This document shows, piece after piece, positions 49,920 through 61,200 of a stretch of 64,000 bases of DNA. The translations under genes were made by a program, and so were the position numbers. Positions within the stretch are counted from its first letter, which is position 1. Every line of letters starts with the position of its first letter. The DNA is from Schistosoma mansoni. Its lineage: Eukaryota > Platyhelminthes > Trematoda > Strigeidida > Schistosomatidae. Where the stretch lies: NCBI RefSeq assembly GCF_000237925.1, contig NC_031495.1:53730108-53794107 (forward strand), given 5' to 3'. The notes beneath the pieces were generated by a model, which was given only the letters and a program-made list of their open reading frames with translations, ran no database searches and was not told the DNA's origin.

Positions 49920-51105
49920 AGTGATAGCAAAACCAAAAAGTTCATAGACTCAATAAAAAACCCCCTTTAATTGACTGGATCACTTCATACCTAGAAAACC
50001 AATTTCGTGATGATTTGTTTATTTTCACTCTCTCTCAGGCTATGGAATGTCCTAGTGGGGTCCCCCAGGGTTCAATACTAGGACCTCTTCTCTTCTTGAT
50101 TTATATTAACGATCTTCCTCAACAAGTTTCATCTGATTTATTGCTTTTTGCTGATGATGTGAAACTTTGGAGAGAGATACGTACTCACAATGATATACTA
50201 GTTCTGCAGGAGGATCTGACTCGACTTCAAAGTTGGGCAGACGACAACGGACTTACCTTCAACACTTCAAAGTGCAAGGTAGTCCATCTGAGACATGTTG
50301 CAGACTATAGTTATAACTTAGGTAACTCACCTCTAGAAGTTTCCCAAGTTGAAAAAGATTTAGGAGTGTTGGTACCCTACGACCTGAAATCGTATGCGAA
50401 CTGTGACAAAAACGCCTCTCAAGCAAACCTTGCACTGGTAACATTGAAGCGCATTTTTGGCCAGTTTGACGGTAGAACCTTCCACATAATCTTCAACAGT
50501 TTTATTCGTCCCCACTTAGAGTACGGAAACATAGTATTTCCTCCCTCCCTCCAAAAGGATAAGGTCACTCTGGAACGTATACAACGTCGAGCCACGAAAT
50601 CAGTTCGGGGTCTCAAATTCAAACCTTATGAAGAGCGCCTTCAATCACTTAACCTTTACCCGTTAGAGTATAGGCGTCTTAGAGGTGATCTTCTTATGAC
50701 TTATAGTATCCTTAATACTTCTGGTCATCCCCTTAAACAACTTCTTAAGCTTAGTCATAACACTAACCTCAGAGGTAACACCCAGAAATTGGAGACCCTA
50801 CATAGCAGAACAGACTGCAGACACAACTTCTACTCCGTTAGAGTTGTCAAGTGCTGGAATTCGCTGCCGACTGAGCTAGTCCAAGCGACCTCCCAGGAGT
50901 CCTTTAAGAGAAAACTTGACTTATTCCTAAGGACTAAGGATAACATATTATTATGATTTACCAAATTCTTTTTTTCCCTCTATTATCGTTCATATACCTA
51001 GGTTCTTGCCTGGAGGTATTGGTGATCCACTGCTATCAGACACGGAAGCCCGTTAAGCGAAAGCTTCTTCTATTCCGTCCTCAACCATTTGAACCATTTG
51101 AACAT
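49920..51105 (+). mobile_element. CR1-like LINE, RT motif B to 3' end
   Basis: The frame at 50015-50956 (313 aa) has motif B SGVPQGSILGPLLFLIYIND, motif C LLLFADDVKLW and the full CR1-type C-terminus (FNTSKCKVVHLRH, VEKDLGVLVPYDLKS, FNSFIRPHLEYGNIVFPPSL, RRLRGDLLMTYSILN, CWNSLPTELVQ). A short out-of-frame piece before it reads KFIDSIKNPL. The 3' end is shared with 22966-23110. Young in appearance. Confidence 0.93.
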
Positions 51106-51599
51106 GTCTCACTAAATCATTAGTAGCTCGTGATAGTTGGTATGCTTTCAAAGACCAAAAATTACCTATAGAAGTGGTCTACATTGACTTCGCAACCTTA
51201 ACCAATAACTGTAAATTGCAATTCCAATTCCTCACTGTTTTAAAACAGTAATTATAACCCTCATTTGGTCCTAGTTATTCGGTGGACACTCAAGGTCACT
51301 TAAGCGTCGCTCAAAGGTCGTCCACAAATTATAGTCTCAGAGTTTATATAACTGAAAAATAATTAATTCTCCATGAGGATTATACTACAGGATTTACGCA
51401 TGTTCATATCCGTGTTTGTTCGGAACCCACAGCAACAAAAAATATTTTGAACGGGACTCATTAAGTGAAATTACAGCGATAAAATGAAACATTAGGTTTT
51501 ATGATCATTGGGGAATACAGACAGATGCAGCGCACTACATGTGACAAACTTACGTCCGCTACTTTGAAGCATACCCCTTTTTTCTACTAACGACCTTGA

Positions 51600-52590
51600 G
51601 TGGGTTGTGTAACTCAATTTCAATATCCAATATCTTAAACATGTCTTAAACAAGACAGGTCCTGTGCTCACAATCTCCTTATGGCATGGAAAGGCTGAAC
51701 AACCTGCAGAAACCTAAAGATACCTATTATTGTAATGTCCATCGCCCTCACTAAATTCTTTGATACAGTAACGCATGTAAATTTCATAGTGCAGTTTTCT
51801 AAGATGGGATTTACTGACCTATTTCTATCTTAACTCAGAAACTGCCAAAAGAGCAGGGTGTTTCTCGTAGAGTTAAATTGATTGCACTGTAGTTGGAATT
51901 TCTCAACATCAGGAGTTTCACAAAGAACAATCTTGTGTCCATTCCTGTCCATAATCTTTATTAATAACCTTATAGATAAAATAAGCTCGGTAGCAGTATT
52001 CAATACAGACGATGCAAATGCTTGGAGCTCCATTAAAAGCGAAAAAACTCAGTTGAGCTTCTAGAGGACCTTACAATATTAGAAGAATACGTTTAAGGTA
52101 GTGATCTGACACAGCCCATTGAGATGTGATATCATGAATATTCTGCCTAATTTGACACAAAGAACTTACAGCCTACACCCGATTACGCTCCGATTGTCTC
52201 CTCAAAGAGTGATCTCGGTATTGTAACTACAGGGAGCTTAGAAACCAGATCATACAATATATGGGATGCAGCTAAGTCAAAAGCAGTTCTCCACTTCATA
52301 CGAAGACGATATTGACTCAATCATCCCAGAGCTGTTCTTGATTCTCTGTGATACTTACGAGCGCCTCGGTGTTGAATTGAACAATGTCACAGCACTATCT
52401 TTGTTCAAAAGGGGCGTAACTCTCTCAAACCAGGCACAGATATGAGCAATCAAGTGGATTATCAAGCTAAAACACTAGTCTGACGAGGACGGACTCGAAC
52501 ACACACTCACACTGAACTATAGGAGAGTAAGATGTGATCTAATAATTGCATGCAACATGTCTGACCAGTGATTATTATTATTATTATTCA
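51600..52590 (+). mobile_element. Decayed CR1/jockey-like LINE, RT part, with ATT tail
   Basis: RT echoes in scattered frames: FFDTVTHVNFIVQFSKMG-like motif A (about 51755), SGVSQRTILCPFLSIIFINN at motif B (51908-51968), VAVFNTDDANAWSS at motif C (about 51990-52030), and a C-terminal KSDLGIVTT-like tract near 52200. It ends near an (ATT)n run at 52569-52589. Many frame changes; ancient. Confidence 0.7.
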
Positions 52591-53505
52591 CAAACACCTT
52601 ATGGGTACATAAGTGCTGTGAAGAAACCATTTCGGGTTTCTTCAAAAATTCAATAATACACAATTTTCAATAATGTTAACAATACATATGCCATGTTTGA
52701 GAAAGGAAGGAAAAGGAAAATAAAATATTAATGATAGAATATTAATAATAAATGAGGTTCTGTGTAATTAGCAAGAATTTTGAGTCTTGCCAAGTCATCC
52801 GGCAGTCAGGTCACTGAATATCGAGTAGTTTACTAATCCTCGTCAAGGTAAAGGACAACCAGCGCGCATCATTTTTTATTGCATGCGATGTACTGCCCTA
52901 TGGGGTTTTGATAGTATTCTGTTCCTTGTACTCATACTTGTTAACGTATTCCTGTATTAAAGTTATTTGTGATGTACGGCAATCAAAGTAGACATAGTAC
53001 TTTGATACTAAGAAATGGTAATCCACATTAGGTAACAACCGTGAGGTGTGGCTTCGACGTTAGCTGATTGGTCACGCTATTTCTCTCTTACTCGAGTAGG
53101 TCCCCAGTTATCCGATACAGATAATCCAAGTTGATGCTCAACAAACATATTGAGCAAGCCAGGTTACATAGACAGGTGACCCTCGAACGATTACATATAG
53201 AGGAGCGAAAATTGAAGTAAAAACCTTTTTTCTCACTGGAAGGTGACCCAGTTCGAAATGCACTCTCATACTAAGTGACCACAGCTACCTGAGTGCATAG
53301 CTTTAATAGGAGACTCGACAGACATGTACTCACTGATGGATTACCATCTCCCTCTTGAACCAGTTGTGTCTAATGCATATCTCATAATTTATCACCGCAT
53401 ATGAGCAATTAGTTGCTATCTCACATATTATCATCTCGATCCCCATTCGGTCTTCTCACATCGTCTGACTTACCAGCTAATTAAATTGTCTTATTCATCT
53501 ATATA

Positions 53506-53640
53506 CGCGCGCTTTGTGAACCGGAACTTTGGGCCTAACGTGATTCGCATTTCTCCAACTTTCGTCGTGTTCTGAACGTTACCCTAGAGAAGTCCGGACA
53601 AGTTTGCTGGACGAAACGTCAGAAGTATTTATATTTCAGT
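53506..53640 (+). mobile_element. CR1-like LINE 5' UTR fragment
   Basis: Carries gcgcgctttgtgaacc, gggcctaacgtgattcgcat and ttctccaactttcg, in the same order as 2470-2540 and 49355-49430, then diverges. No ORF follows. Confidence 0.6.
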
Positions 53641-55975
53641 CGCCGAGATTATTTGTAATATTTTCACATATCATGGAATTTTTCCGGTGTCTGGTGCATA
53701 GTCAGCTATATAATTATTGAAACTACTTCGCATAATGGCCATCGCACAGTTATTAAAAACTGGATGTTGCGATGGCAGAATTTTCAACTGTATTACCTGA
53801 TTCACTGCCAGCACATCTGTTAGAGGTGAGATCTAAATTAACATTTCTACCAAGGGACATCATTAGCATCACGTATCCTTCTTCTGTATCCTGAATTTTA
53901 AGTGATTCAGGAAAGTTCACCAGTGGCATAGTAAACCCATCGGATATTTTTACTTATCTACTGATGTAATTTAGATGTTTAACCCATTGCGTAAAATCGC
54001 GTATGAATCTGGTTGAACGAATGTCTGCATATCAATCGTTATCGATCCTCCCACTGGTTGTTTACACAGGCCATCAGTAACTTACCTTCAGTCATTTAAC
54101 ATTCACAAATATTTATGGCTACTTTCGACACACACTCTAATTTCCCTGAGTGCCTGCTTCTTGCGTACGTGTGGATTTTACTGACTATTAATAACATACC
54201 ATCCTGGCAACTGACGTTCTGGCTTTTGAGTATTCTCGAATGAATTCATAGTGTTGCTAGTAGATTTGATCTGTTTTGGTGCTCATTTAACGGGACATCA
54301 TTTATTGGGGTCAAATGGAGAAAAATCAGCCTCTACAGTGACATATACGTAAAGTCGGGGATTCTCTCAGGATGAGACCTAATTTTATAATCTTCAAGAT
54401 TAGGGCTTTTTCGGGAAATTAATGCTAATGGTCTTTAATTAGCTTTTTCTGCTTTTCGCTGACGTGGTTTTCTATCTGGCAGAACCTTAATATCCTGGAA
54501 GTTCCCTTTTTATCTAATCGTATTTGGGAAAGTCGAAAACTCACATACGTTCACAAATGTGTTGAGTTTAGACAATATTTGTGCATGCATGCCTGGGCGA
54601 CTTCTTTTCTGTTTTGTAATCACGCATGCTACGTGTGTAATGTTGCTGAGTCTAAGCAGCATAAAAGTAACATTTCTTGGAAAAACTGACTAAAACTATG
54701 ATATACTCACAGAATTAAAGGGTTAGTTTCAGGAAGTCAATAAAAATCCTCCAAGCATTGATAGGCTGAAAGATGAATCAAAAAGAATGCGGCAGCGACT
54801 GATTAGGAAAAAACATGCATTAGTTTCAAAATCTTTGATTTCATTCTTGACACGCGAAAAATGGAAATCTATGTGAAAATTATTCAAAAGTTAAACAAAG
54901 TGGAATTACAATAATTAAGAGCGATTTATTAAAAAGGTATTTTAACAAATCATATCAAGACGCGTAGTTGTGATGGTGGCGGTTTTAAAAATATAATCTT
55001 CGAAGACGAGCATATAATTACTGAAAAGATTTATGTTCAACATGTAACATCTGGAGGAGGTCAGTAATAGTGAGCGCGAAAACATTCATTCATCCAGTCG
55101 GCTGGCATGGCTCAGCCTTGGATGCGTGGCCATTCTTGTGTAAATCACATCATATTGCTGATCGTCATGACACGATGTGCCAGATTGGACAATGATGTGA
55201 CTTCCGTGTAAGATCTCATAGGTTAGATAGTCACATCATGACAAGTCTGGAATTTTAGGATTAGGTTTATTGTGATAGTAGTAGTAATGAACTAAAAACC
55301 ACAGCCTGTTATCAATTCTCCTTGCCACTTTAACACAACCAATATATTTTTGCCTATGCTAACCAGATGTTGTATTAGTTCTTTGATTAATGCTCACGTG
55401 TGTTATAGCATCTTAATGTTGATTAGTACCCATAGCTTACCAGGTCGATCTTAATAACGAGTTGCCTGTATTGATGATTAACTACGATGGTTCCTTAACA
55501 AGCTTTGGTAGCATTTACATGCTTCAGTGAAATAATCTCGTTAAAATACCAAGCACTAGCAAACGTAGCTTTTAAATGACATAAATATACGTTGGCTAGC
55601 AATGCTGACAAGGACTAAATCTTTATCAGGATCCAATTTTTCGTCTTGTTTCTTCATTTAACATTTCACTGCATTTTAAACTGTGCTCTGTCCCATAACA
55701 CGTTTTCTTTCGACCACTAGCTGTCTGATTTCAACTTTTTGAGTTTCATCGCCAAATATCGAAAACAATATTCCAGAAACTTACGGTTGTTTATATGATG
55801 AAAGCCAAGTATTTATCTATACCCTCGGGTATTTTTCAAATCAATCAAGTGACAAAATCAATAGCATCACTCATACCCAACAAATGGTTTCAGTATTGCA
55901 TGTTTATTCTGGTTGCATTTGAGATCATTACTACTTGACACACCTGGTATTATATACGTTAAAACCATTATACAC
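53640..55975. other. No gene seen
   Basis: No coding signal. A small inverted repeat (atgatgtgac at 55191-55200 and gtcacatcat at about 55229-55238) is the only structure noted. Confidence 0.45.
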
Positions 55976-58900
55976 TTACTTATTTAGGCCTGTTACCCCT
56001 CGTCGAGGAGCATAGGCCGCTCACCAGCATTCTCCATCCAAATCTGTCCTGAGCCTTCCTTTCCAGTTCTTTCCAGTTGCTATTCATCCTTTTCATATCT
56101 GCTTCTATTTCCCGGAGTAGTGTGTTCTTTAGCCTTCCTCTTTTCCGCTTCCCTTCCGGATTCCAAGTTAGGGATTGAGTCGTGATGCACATTGGTGAAT
56201 TCCTTAATGTATGTCCGATCCACTTCCAACGTCTTTTCCTAATTTCCTCTTCAGCTGGAACCTGCTGGTTTGTCCACTCCCACAGAAGGCTGTTGCTGAT
56301 GGTAACCGACCAGTAAATGTTGAGTATTTTGCGTAGACAACTGTTTATAAATACTTGTACATTCTTGACGATGGATGTGGTAGTTCTCCACGTTTCAGCT
56401 CCGTACAATAGGACTGTCTTGACGTTCGTATTCAAAATTCTCACTTTGAAATTTGTTGACAGTTGTTTCGAATTCCAAATGTTCTTCAATTGTAGAAATG
56501 CTGCCCTTGCTTTGCCAATCCTCGCCTTTACATCTGCATCCGATCCTCCTTGTTTATCAACGATGCTCCCCAGGTACTTGGATGTTTCCACCTCTTCCAG
56601 AGTTCCGCCATCAAGTGTGATTTGGTTGGTGTTCTCCGTGTTGCATTTGAGAATCTTGCTTTTTCCTTTGTGAATGTGGAGGCCTATCGATGCGGAGGCT
56701 GCTGCTACATTTGCTGTCTTCATCTGCATTTGTTCGTGTGTATGAGAGAGGAGGGCTAGGTCATCTGCGAAGTCCAAACCATCTAATTGATTCTGAGAAG
56801 TCCATTGTATTCCGTATTTCCCCTCAGATGTCGAATTCTTCATAATCCAATCAATCACTAGAAGGAAGAGGAATGGGGAGAGTAGACAGCCTTGTCTGAC
56901 TCCGGTCCTTACTGAGAATGCATCTGTCAGCTGTCCTCCATGCATGACTTTGCACTGTAGTCCATCGTATGAGTTTTGGATAATGTTGACAATCTTTTCA
57001 GGAACTCCATAGTGTCGAAGAAGTTTCCATAATGTTCTCCTATCCACGCTGTCAAACGCCTTCTCATAGTCGATGAAGTTGACGTATAGTGATGAGTTCC
57101 ACTCAACTGATTGTTCTAGGATGATCCGTAGTGTCGCAATCTGGTCTGTGCACGATCTATCCTTACGGAATCCAGCCTGATGATCCCTAAGTTCGGCGTC
57201 TACTGCGTCTTTCATCCGATTCAGCAACGCTCTGTTGAAAACTTTTCCTGGTACTGATAACAAACTGATGCCTCTGTAATTCTCACATTTGCTCAGATCT
57301 CCTTTCTTTGGTATCTCGATGAGATATCCTTCTTTCCAGTCCATTGACACTTGTTCCTCTTCCCAAATCTTCTTGAATAGAAGGTGAAGCATGTTTGCAG
57401 TTATTTCGATGTCTGACTTCAGTGCTTCTGCTGGTATATTGTCAGGTCCTGCCGCCTTCCCACTTTTGATTTGTCTGATGGCCATCTTGACTTCTTTGAT
57501 CGTTGGTGGAGTGACATCTATAGGAAGGTCAGTGTGTGCTGCTTCGATGTTCGGTGGGTTCAATGGGGCTGGTCTATTCAACAGTTCCTCGAAGTATTCT
57601 GCCCATCTTTTCCTCTGTTCTTGAATCTCAGTGATTGTCTTTCCTTCTTTGTCCTTGACTGGTCTCTCCGGTTTACTATATCTTCCTGCCAATTTCTTCG
57701 TTGTATCATATAGTTGTCTTATATTCCCTTTTCTTGCAGCTTTTTCCGCCGTCGTTGCTAGTTCTCCCATGTATTTCTGCTTGTCGGCCTTGATGCTTTT
57801 CTTCACTTCCCTGTTTGCTTCTGCGTAGTCTGCTTGTGCTTTGACTTTCTCTGCTCGTGTTCGGCTGTTGTTAATTGCTAGTTTCTTGTTCTTCCTTTCT
57901 TGAATTTTGTCCAGGGTTCCCATAGAGATCCATTCCTTATGTTGCTGCTTCTTGCGACCCAGAACCTCCTGACATGTTGAAGTTGGTGCCTCTTTAATCC
58001 CTTTCAATTGTTCTCTATCGTAGTTTCTTGTTCTTTCAGTAGATCCTGTAAAGCTTGGAACCTGTTGTTGAGAGTTATCTTGAATTCATGGAGCTTGTCA
58101 GTATCTCGAAAGAAGGCTGTATTGAACTTTTGTAGTGCTGTATGTCCAGTTGTCCAGTCTTTCTTTAGCTTCAGTCTCATCTTGGCCACAACCAGGTGGT
58201 GATCCGGAGCTATGTCAGCTCCTCTCCGGGTTCTCACATCTTCCATCGTCCTTCGGAATTTTTCCTTGATACAAATATGATCTATCTGGTTCTCTGTGGC
58301 GTGGTCCGGTGAGATTCGTGTAGCTTTGTGTATGCGCTTGTGTGGGAATATTGTGCCGCATATAACCAATTTGTTGAATGCACATGGATTTGCAAATCTC
58401 TCACCATCTTCATTTCTCTCTCCTAGTCCATGTCGTCCCATTATATCTTCATATCATGTGTTGTCCACTCCAACTTTAGCATTTAGATCTCCCATCATGA
58501 TGATGAGGTCCTTTCTTTAGCACTTTGCTGTAATTGATTGCAGCTTTGCATAGAGTTGATCTTTATCATCGTCGTTGCTATCATTGGTGGGTGCATAACA
58601 TTGGATAACGTTCATTGTGATCCCTTGCTTCTTTGTTCTGAATGATGCTTTGATTATCCTGGGTCCATGAGATTCCCATCCCACAAGTGCATTTCGTGCT
58701 TCTTTGGACAGCATTAGAGCAACTCCCTGAGTGCGTGGAGCATTTTCCCCTTCGTGACCGGAGTACAGCAGCATCTCTCCTGTACCTAGCCTTTGTTGTA
58801 AAGTTTGTGTCCAATAGGTTTCGCTGATTCTGAGTACTGCCAAGTTGTATCTCCTCATTTCCATTGCTATTTGGCCGGTCTTTCCTGTCTCCCACATTGT

Positions 58901-59178
58901 CCGGACGTTCCATATACCTATAAAGAGTGTTGCTCTGGTTGTAAGAAGGTGCATCGGTCTCGTGACTTCCGAAGAATTTCGGCTATCATCATGAGACGTC
59001 ATAATTATTCCTTCTACTTCCAGGGCAGAGTTTAAATGGTTTGAATTATTTTTTCTTGTTAGCGTTTTTTTAGCGAGTTAGCTTTTCTACGGGATGGGGT
59101 CGCTAACCTCATGCCCAACCCTCCTCCTTTACCCGGGCTTGGGACCGGCAGTAACTCTAGAAGAGCTACAGGCGGAGT
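55976..59178 (-). mobile_element. RTE (SR2-like) LINE, nearly full length
   Basis: Minus strand: 5' UTR (59178-59003, starting near ACTCCGCCTGTAGCTC), an endonuclease frame from 59002 (IGIWNVRTMWETGK, QCYAPTNDSNDDDKDQ, MMGDLNAKVGVDN, TENQIDHICI, APDHHLVVAKMRLK), an intervening linker, the RT and an RTE-type 3' end (GGTAACAGGCCTAAATAAGT). There are two in-frame stops in the endonuclease (near 58515 and 58453) and one single-base frame change at about 58006 before the RT. It is otherwise complete, so a recent insertion that could still donate RT function in trans only if expressed. Confidence 0.93.
55980..58007 (-). CDS. RTE reverse transcriptase ORF
   Basis: A 675-residue open frame downstream of a frame change, so there is no true start of its own. 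An N-terminal basic, helical linker (about 1-120) precedes the RT domain: [29 protein letters not shown], motif [18 protein letters not shown], motif [17 protein letters not shown] and motif [15 protein letters not shown] with both catalytic Asp. The RTE C-terminus ([39 protein letters not shown]) is intact. It would carry out target-primed reverse transcription. Confidence 0.93.
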   Translation of the reverse strand: MKGIKEAPTSTCQEVLGRKKQQHKEWISMGTLDKIQERKNKKLAINNSRTRAEKVKAQADYAEANREVKKSIKADKQKYMGELATTAEKAARKGNIRQLYDTTKKLAGRYSKPERPVKDKEGKTITEIQEQRKRWAEYFEELLNRPAPLNPPNIEAAHTDLPIDVTPPTIKEVKMAIRQIKSGKAAGPDNIPAEALKSDIEITANMLHLLFKKIWEEEQVSMDWKEGYLIEIPKKGDLSKCENYRGISLLSVPGKVFNRALLNRMKDAVDAELRDHQAGFRKDRSCTDQIATLRIILEQSVEWNSSLYVNFIDYEKAFDSVDRRTLWKLLRHYGVPEKIVNIIQNSYDGLQCKVMHGGQLTDAFSVRTGVRQGCLLSPFLFLLVIDWIMKNSTSEGKYGIQWTSQNQLDGLDFADDLALLSHTHEQMQMKTANVAAASASIGLHIHKGKSKILKCNTENTNQITLDGGTLEEVETSKYLGSIVDKQGGSDADVKARIGKARAAFLQLKNIWNSKQLSTNFKVRILNTNVKTVLLYGAETWRTTTSIVKNVQVFINSCLRKILNIYWSVTISNSLLWEWTNQQVPAEEEIRKRRWKWIGHTLRNSPMCITTQSLTWNPEGKRKRGRLKNTLLREIEADMKRMNSNWKELERKAQDRFGWRMLVSGLCSSTRGNRPK

Positions 59179-59644
59179 TATTATAATTGATGAAACTACT
59201 AACAAAATCGGTCAACAAATTGACTTGCAATTATCGTTAAATGGTTTTGTTTTCCTGTTATCTTCATCCACTACAGATGACTGCAGTATGTTTCTCTATC
59301 GGTTGTTCATTCACTAAATACCTTAAAACCTTGTCAGTCTAATTGGAGATTTAGCGACACAATCATGAATGCAAATCATTAGCGTAAGCAGCCGAGAAGA
59401 TCTGCAAACCGAGGCACTGTCGAACGTACCCCAACGCTGATTAAGGTTCAAGCCATTATCATAGGCACGAGTTAGAAGTGTATTCCCTTTCCATACTACT
59501 TACGTTCTCCCTGATAATCACATGAGAATCATTCACTGTCTATCATCTTGTCAAGATTTATTTAGCTGGAAGCATCGCGCAACACCACAGCACCTTTGTT
59601 TATGGCTCATAGGCTCGGTCGGTTACAACAATTCTTAGTCACTA

Positions 59645-59672
59645 TATAATAATAATAATAATAATAATTTAT
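59645..59672 (-). repeat. (AAT)n microsatellite, likely LINE 3' tail
   Basis: On the minus strand it follows gagaataaattattatt, a polyadenylation-like signal directly followed by an ATT repeat, as at LINE 3' ends. It may be the 3' end of the CR1 element whose ORF2 ends at 61201, which would imply a 1.5 kb 3' UTR, or of a separate truncated copy. Confidence 0.55.
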
Positions 59673-59780
59673 TCTCAAATAACAGATTGTTACATGAGGC
59701 ATGCCGGTTTACAGGCAAGATCAAATTGTTAAAGAAGTTACAATTTTCACTGTTGAAAATTACTCAGCTGGGTTGATATT

Positions 59781-60062
59781 TCATAAGATATGAATGTAAA
59801 TGGATCTCGTAAGAAACATATCAATATCACACTTGGCGCACTTTATGGAGGTAGAGTTGCAGCATACAACTGATGGTCGAGAATAGATACATGCGAAGTT
59901 GGGGGCTTTTAGAAGTTTCGAACTTATATCCCTCCGGAATATCTGAGGCTTTAATAACGGTGTAGGACGAAGCCACCCGTGCCATATCTGTTTTCGGTGG
60001 AGTATCTGCAGGAGGCTGAAAAAGGTGTAAGAAAAAGGAAGGACGAAAAGCAGAGCACACAA
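59781..60062 (-). other. Open frames of unknown origin
   Basis: After a ctttttcag acceptor-like site, one frame reads PPADTPPKTDMARVASSYTV, IKASDIPEGYKFETSKSPQL and a stop. It may be an exon or LINE 3' UTR. No family recognised. Confidence 0.25.
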
Positions 60063-60210
60063 TATTCATGGAGGAATAGTTAATGTATAACCTTTTAGTC
60101 TATTTGTCTGTTGCTGAAGTATTTATTAGGTAAGAACATACTAATGTGTTAATGAAAAATAAGTGCGGGCAAGGTATGAGTGGGTAAGGAACTGTATAAA
60201 TGAAGGTAGT

Positions 60211-60501
60211 TCAAAAGAAAGTATGGAATTGTGTAATTATAAAATAAAGTGCTGAAAACAGTATTCCGATACAAATGGCTGTCTCTTTTTTTTCGAAGCT
60301 GTTTGAACTCTCTTTTTTGTTTTTAGATTTTATAGGGTATAGAGTGGGCTTCGTTTTTAGCCAATTGTCTAGTTTGCTTGTAATAGGATTACTCGGTAGG
60401 AAGTGGAACCAATTTAGCTTTTTTTTAACATGATCTAAAGTGGTATTTTGCATGAATAATTTCGCATCAATACCGTTGGTTCGTGACATTCCACTAGACA
60501 T
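60211..60501 (-). other. Orphan 96-residue ORF with C-terminal membrane span
   Basis: The frame reads MSSGMSRTNGIDAKLF, TTLDHVKKKLNWFHFLPSNP and a Lys-rich stretch, and ends in a hydrophobic ICIGILFSALYFIITQF, like a tail-anchored protein. It lies on the same strand, downstream of the CR1 ORF2, and could be chance, a host exon or part of the LINE 3' region. Confidence 0.25.
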
Positions 60502-61200
60502 AAGGAGCCGTAATTAATATGTTCTGCCCTACAGACACGGGTGGATTGAAGTTATCTCCCCACCATCATGTTTGCTGGTCAGTAACGCCACCCTCCCTCC
60601 TTTTATGATGTTAGGCTCTCTTACATTTATGGTCAGTATGAATATTGCTTTAATCAAGGACCATAGTTGGAATACACTGTCTCTACAAGTTCCACGTTAC
60701 AAGCGAATCAGATGGTAATAACATTTGTATTATGGGTTAGATATCCATTTAATATATCGTACTACTATGAAGATAACTAATGGTGAAGGTTATAAGAGAC
60801 AAGTAAGATTATATGTGGTTATGAGATGGCAAGGACTAATAGCAAACCAGAGGATATGAAAGAGAATATTGTAAAATTTTCAGGGTAAGGAAAACAAAAC
60901 ATTGAACAACTCACAAGAATTTAGGACATTTGAACTTCTTTTGATCGACCTTAGTTGGTCAGCATCCATAAGATTAGTGAGTTATCTGTCTACTTGTAAT
61001 AAGAAAAATAAAAGGACATGACACTTGGGAAGAATAATTTGGATCTATCCATTAGAGAGATCCGGAAACCGAAAATGAGGGTTAGGAGCGGAAGGCCGTG
61101 GTTAATAATCAATAAATAGTGGGAGAGGATGAAGCATGTTTTCTTTAGTTTTGCTATATTCAAACTAACGACAATGGAGTTCGTTATATTCTTGTTCCGT

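Noticed and set aside
53575-53630. Hammerhead-like string with GTCC...GGAC, GAAA and CGTC
   Set aside because: The stem II-GAAA-GTC order is suggestive, but the CTGANGA core is absent and no stem I pairing is found; it follows a CR1 5' UTR fragment.
55191-55238. 10 bp inverted repeat as a terminator or regulatory hairpin
   Set aside because: Isolated short palindrome in AT-rich DNA with no gene nearby.
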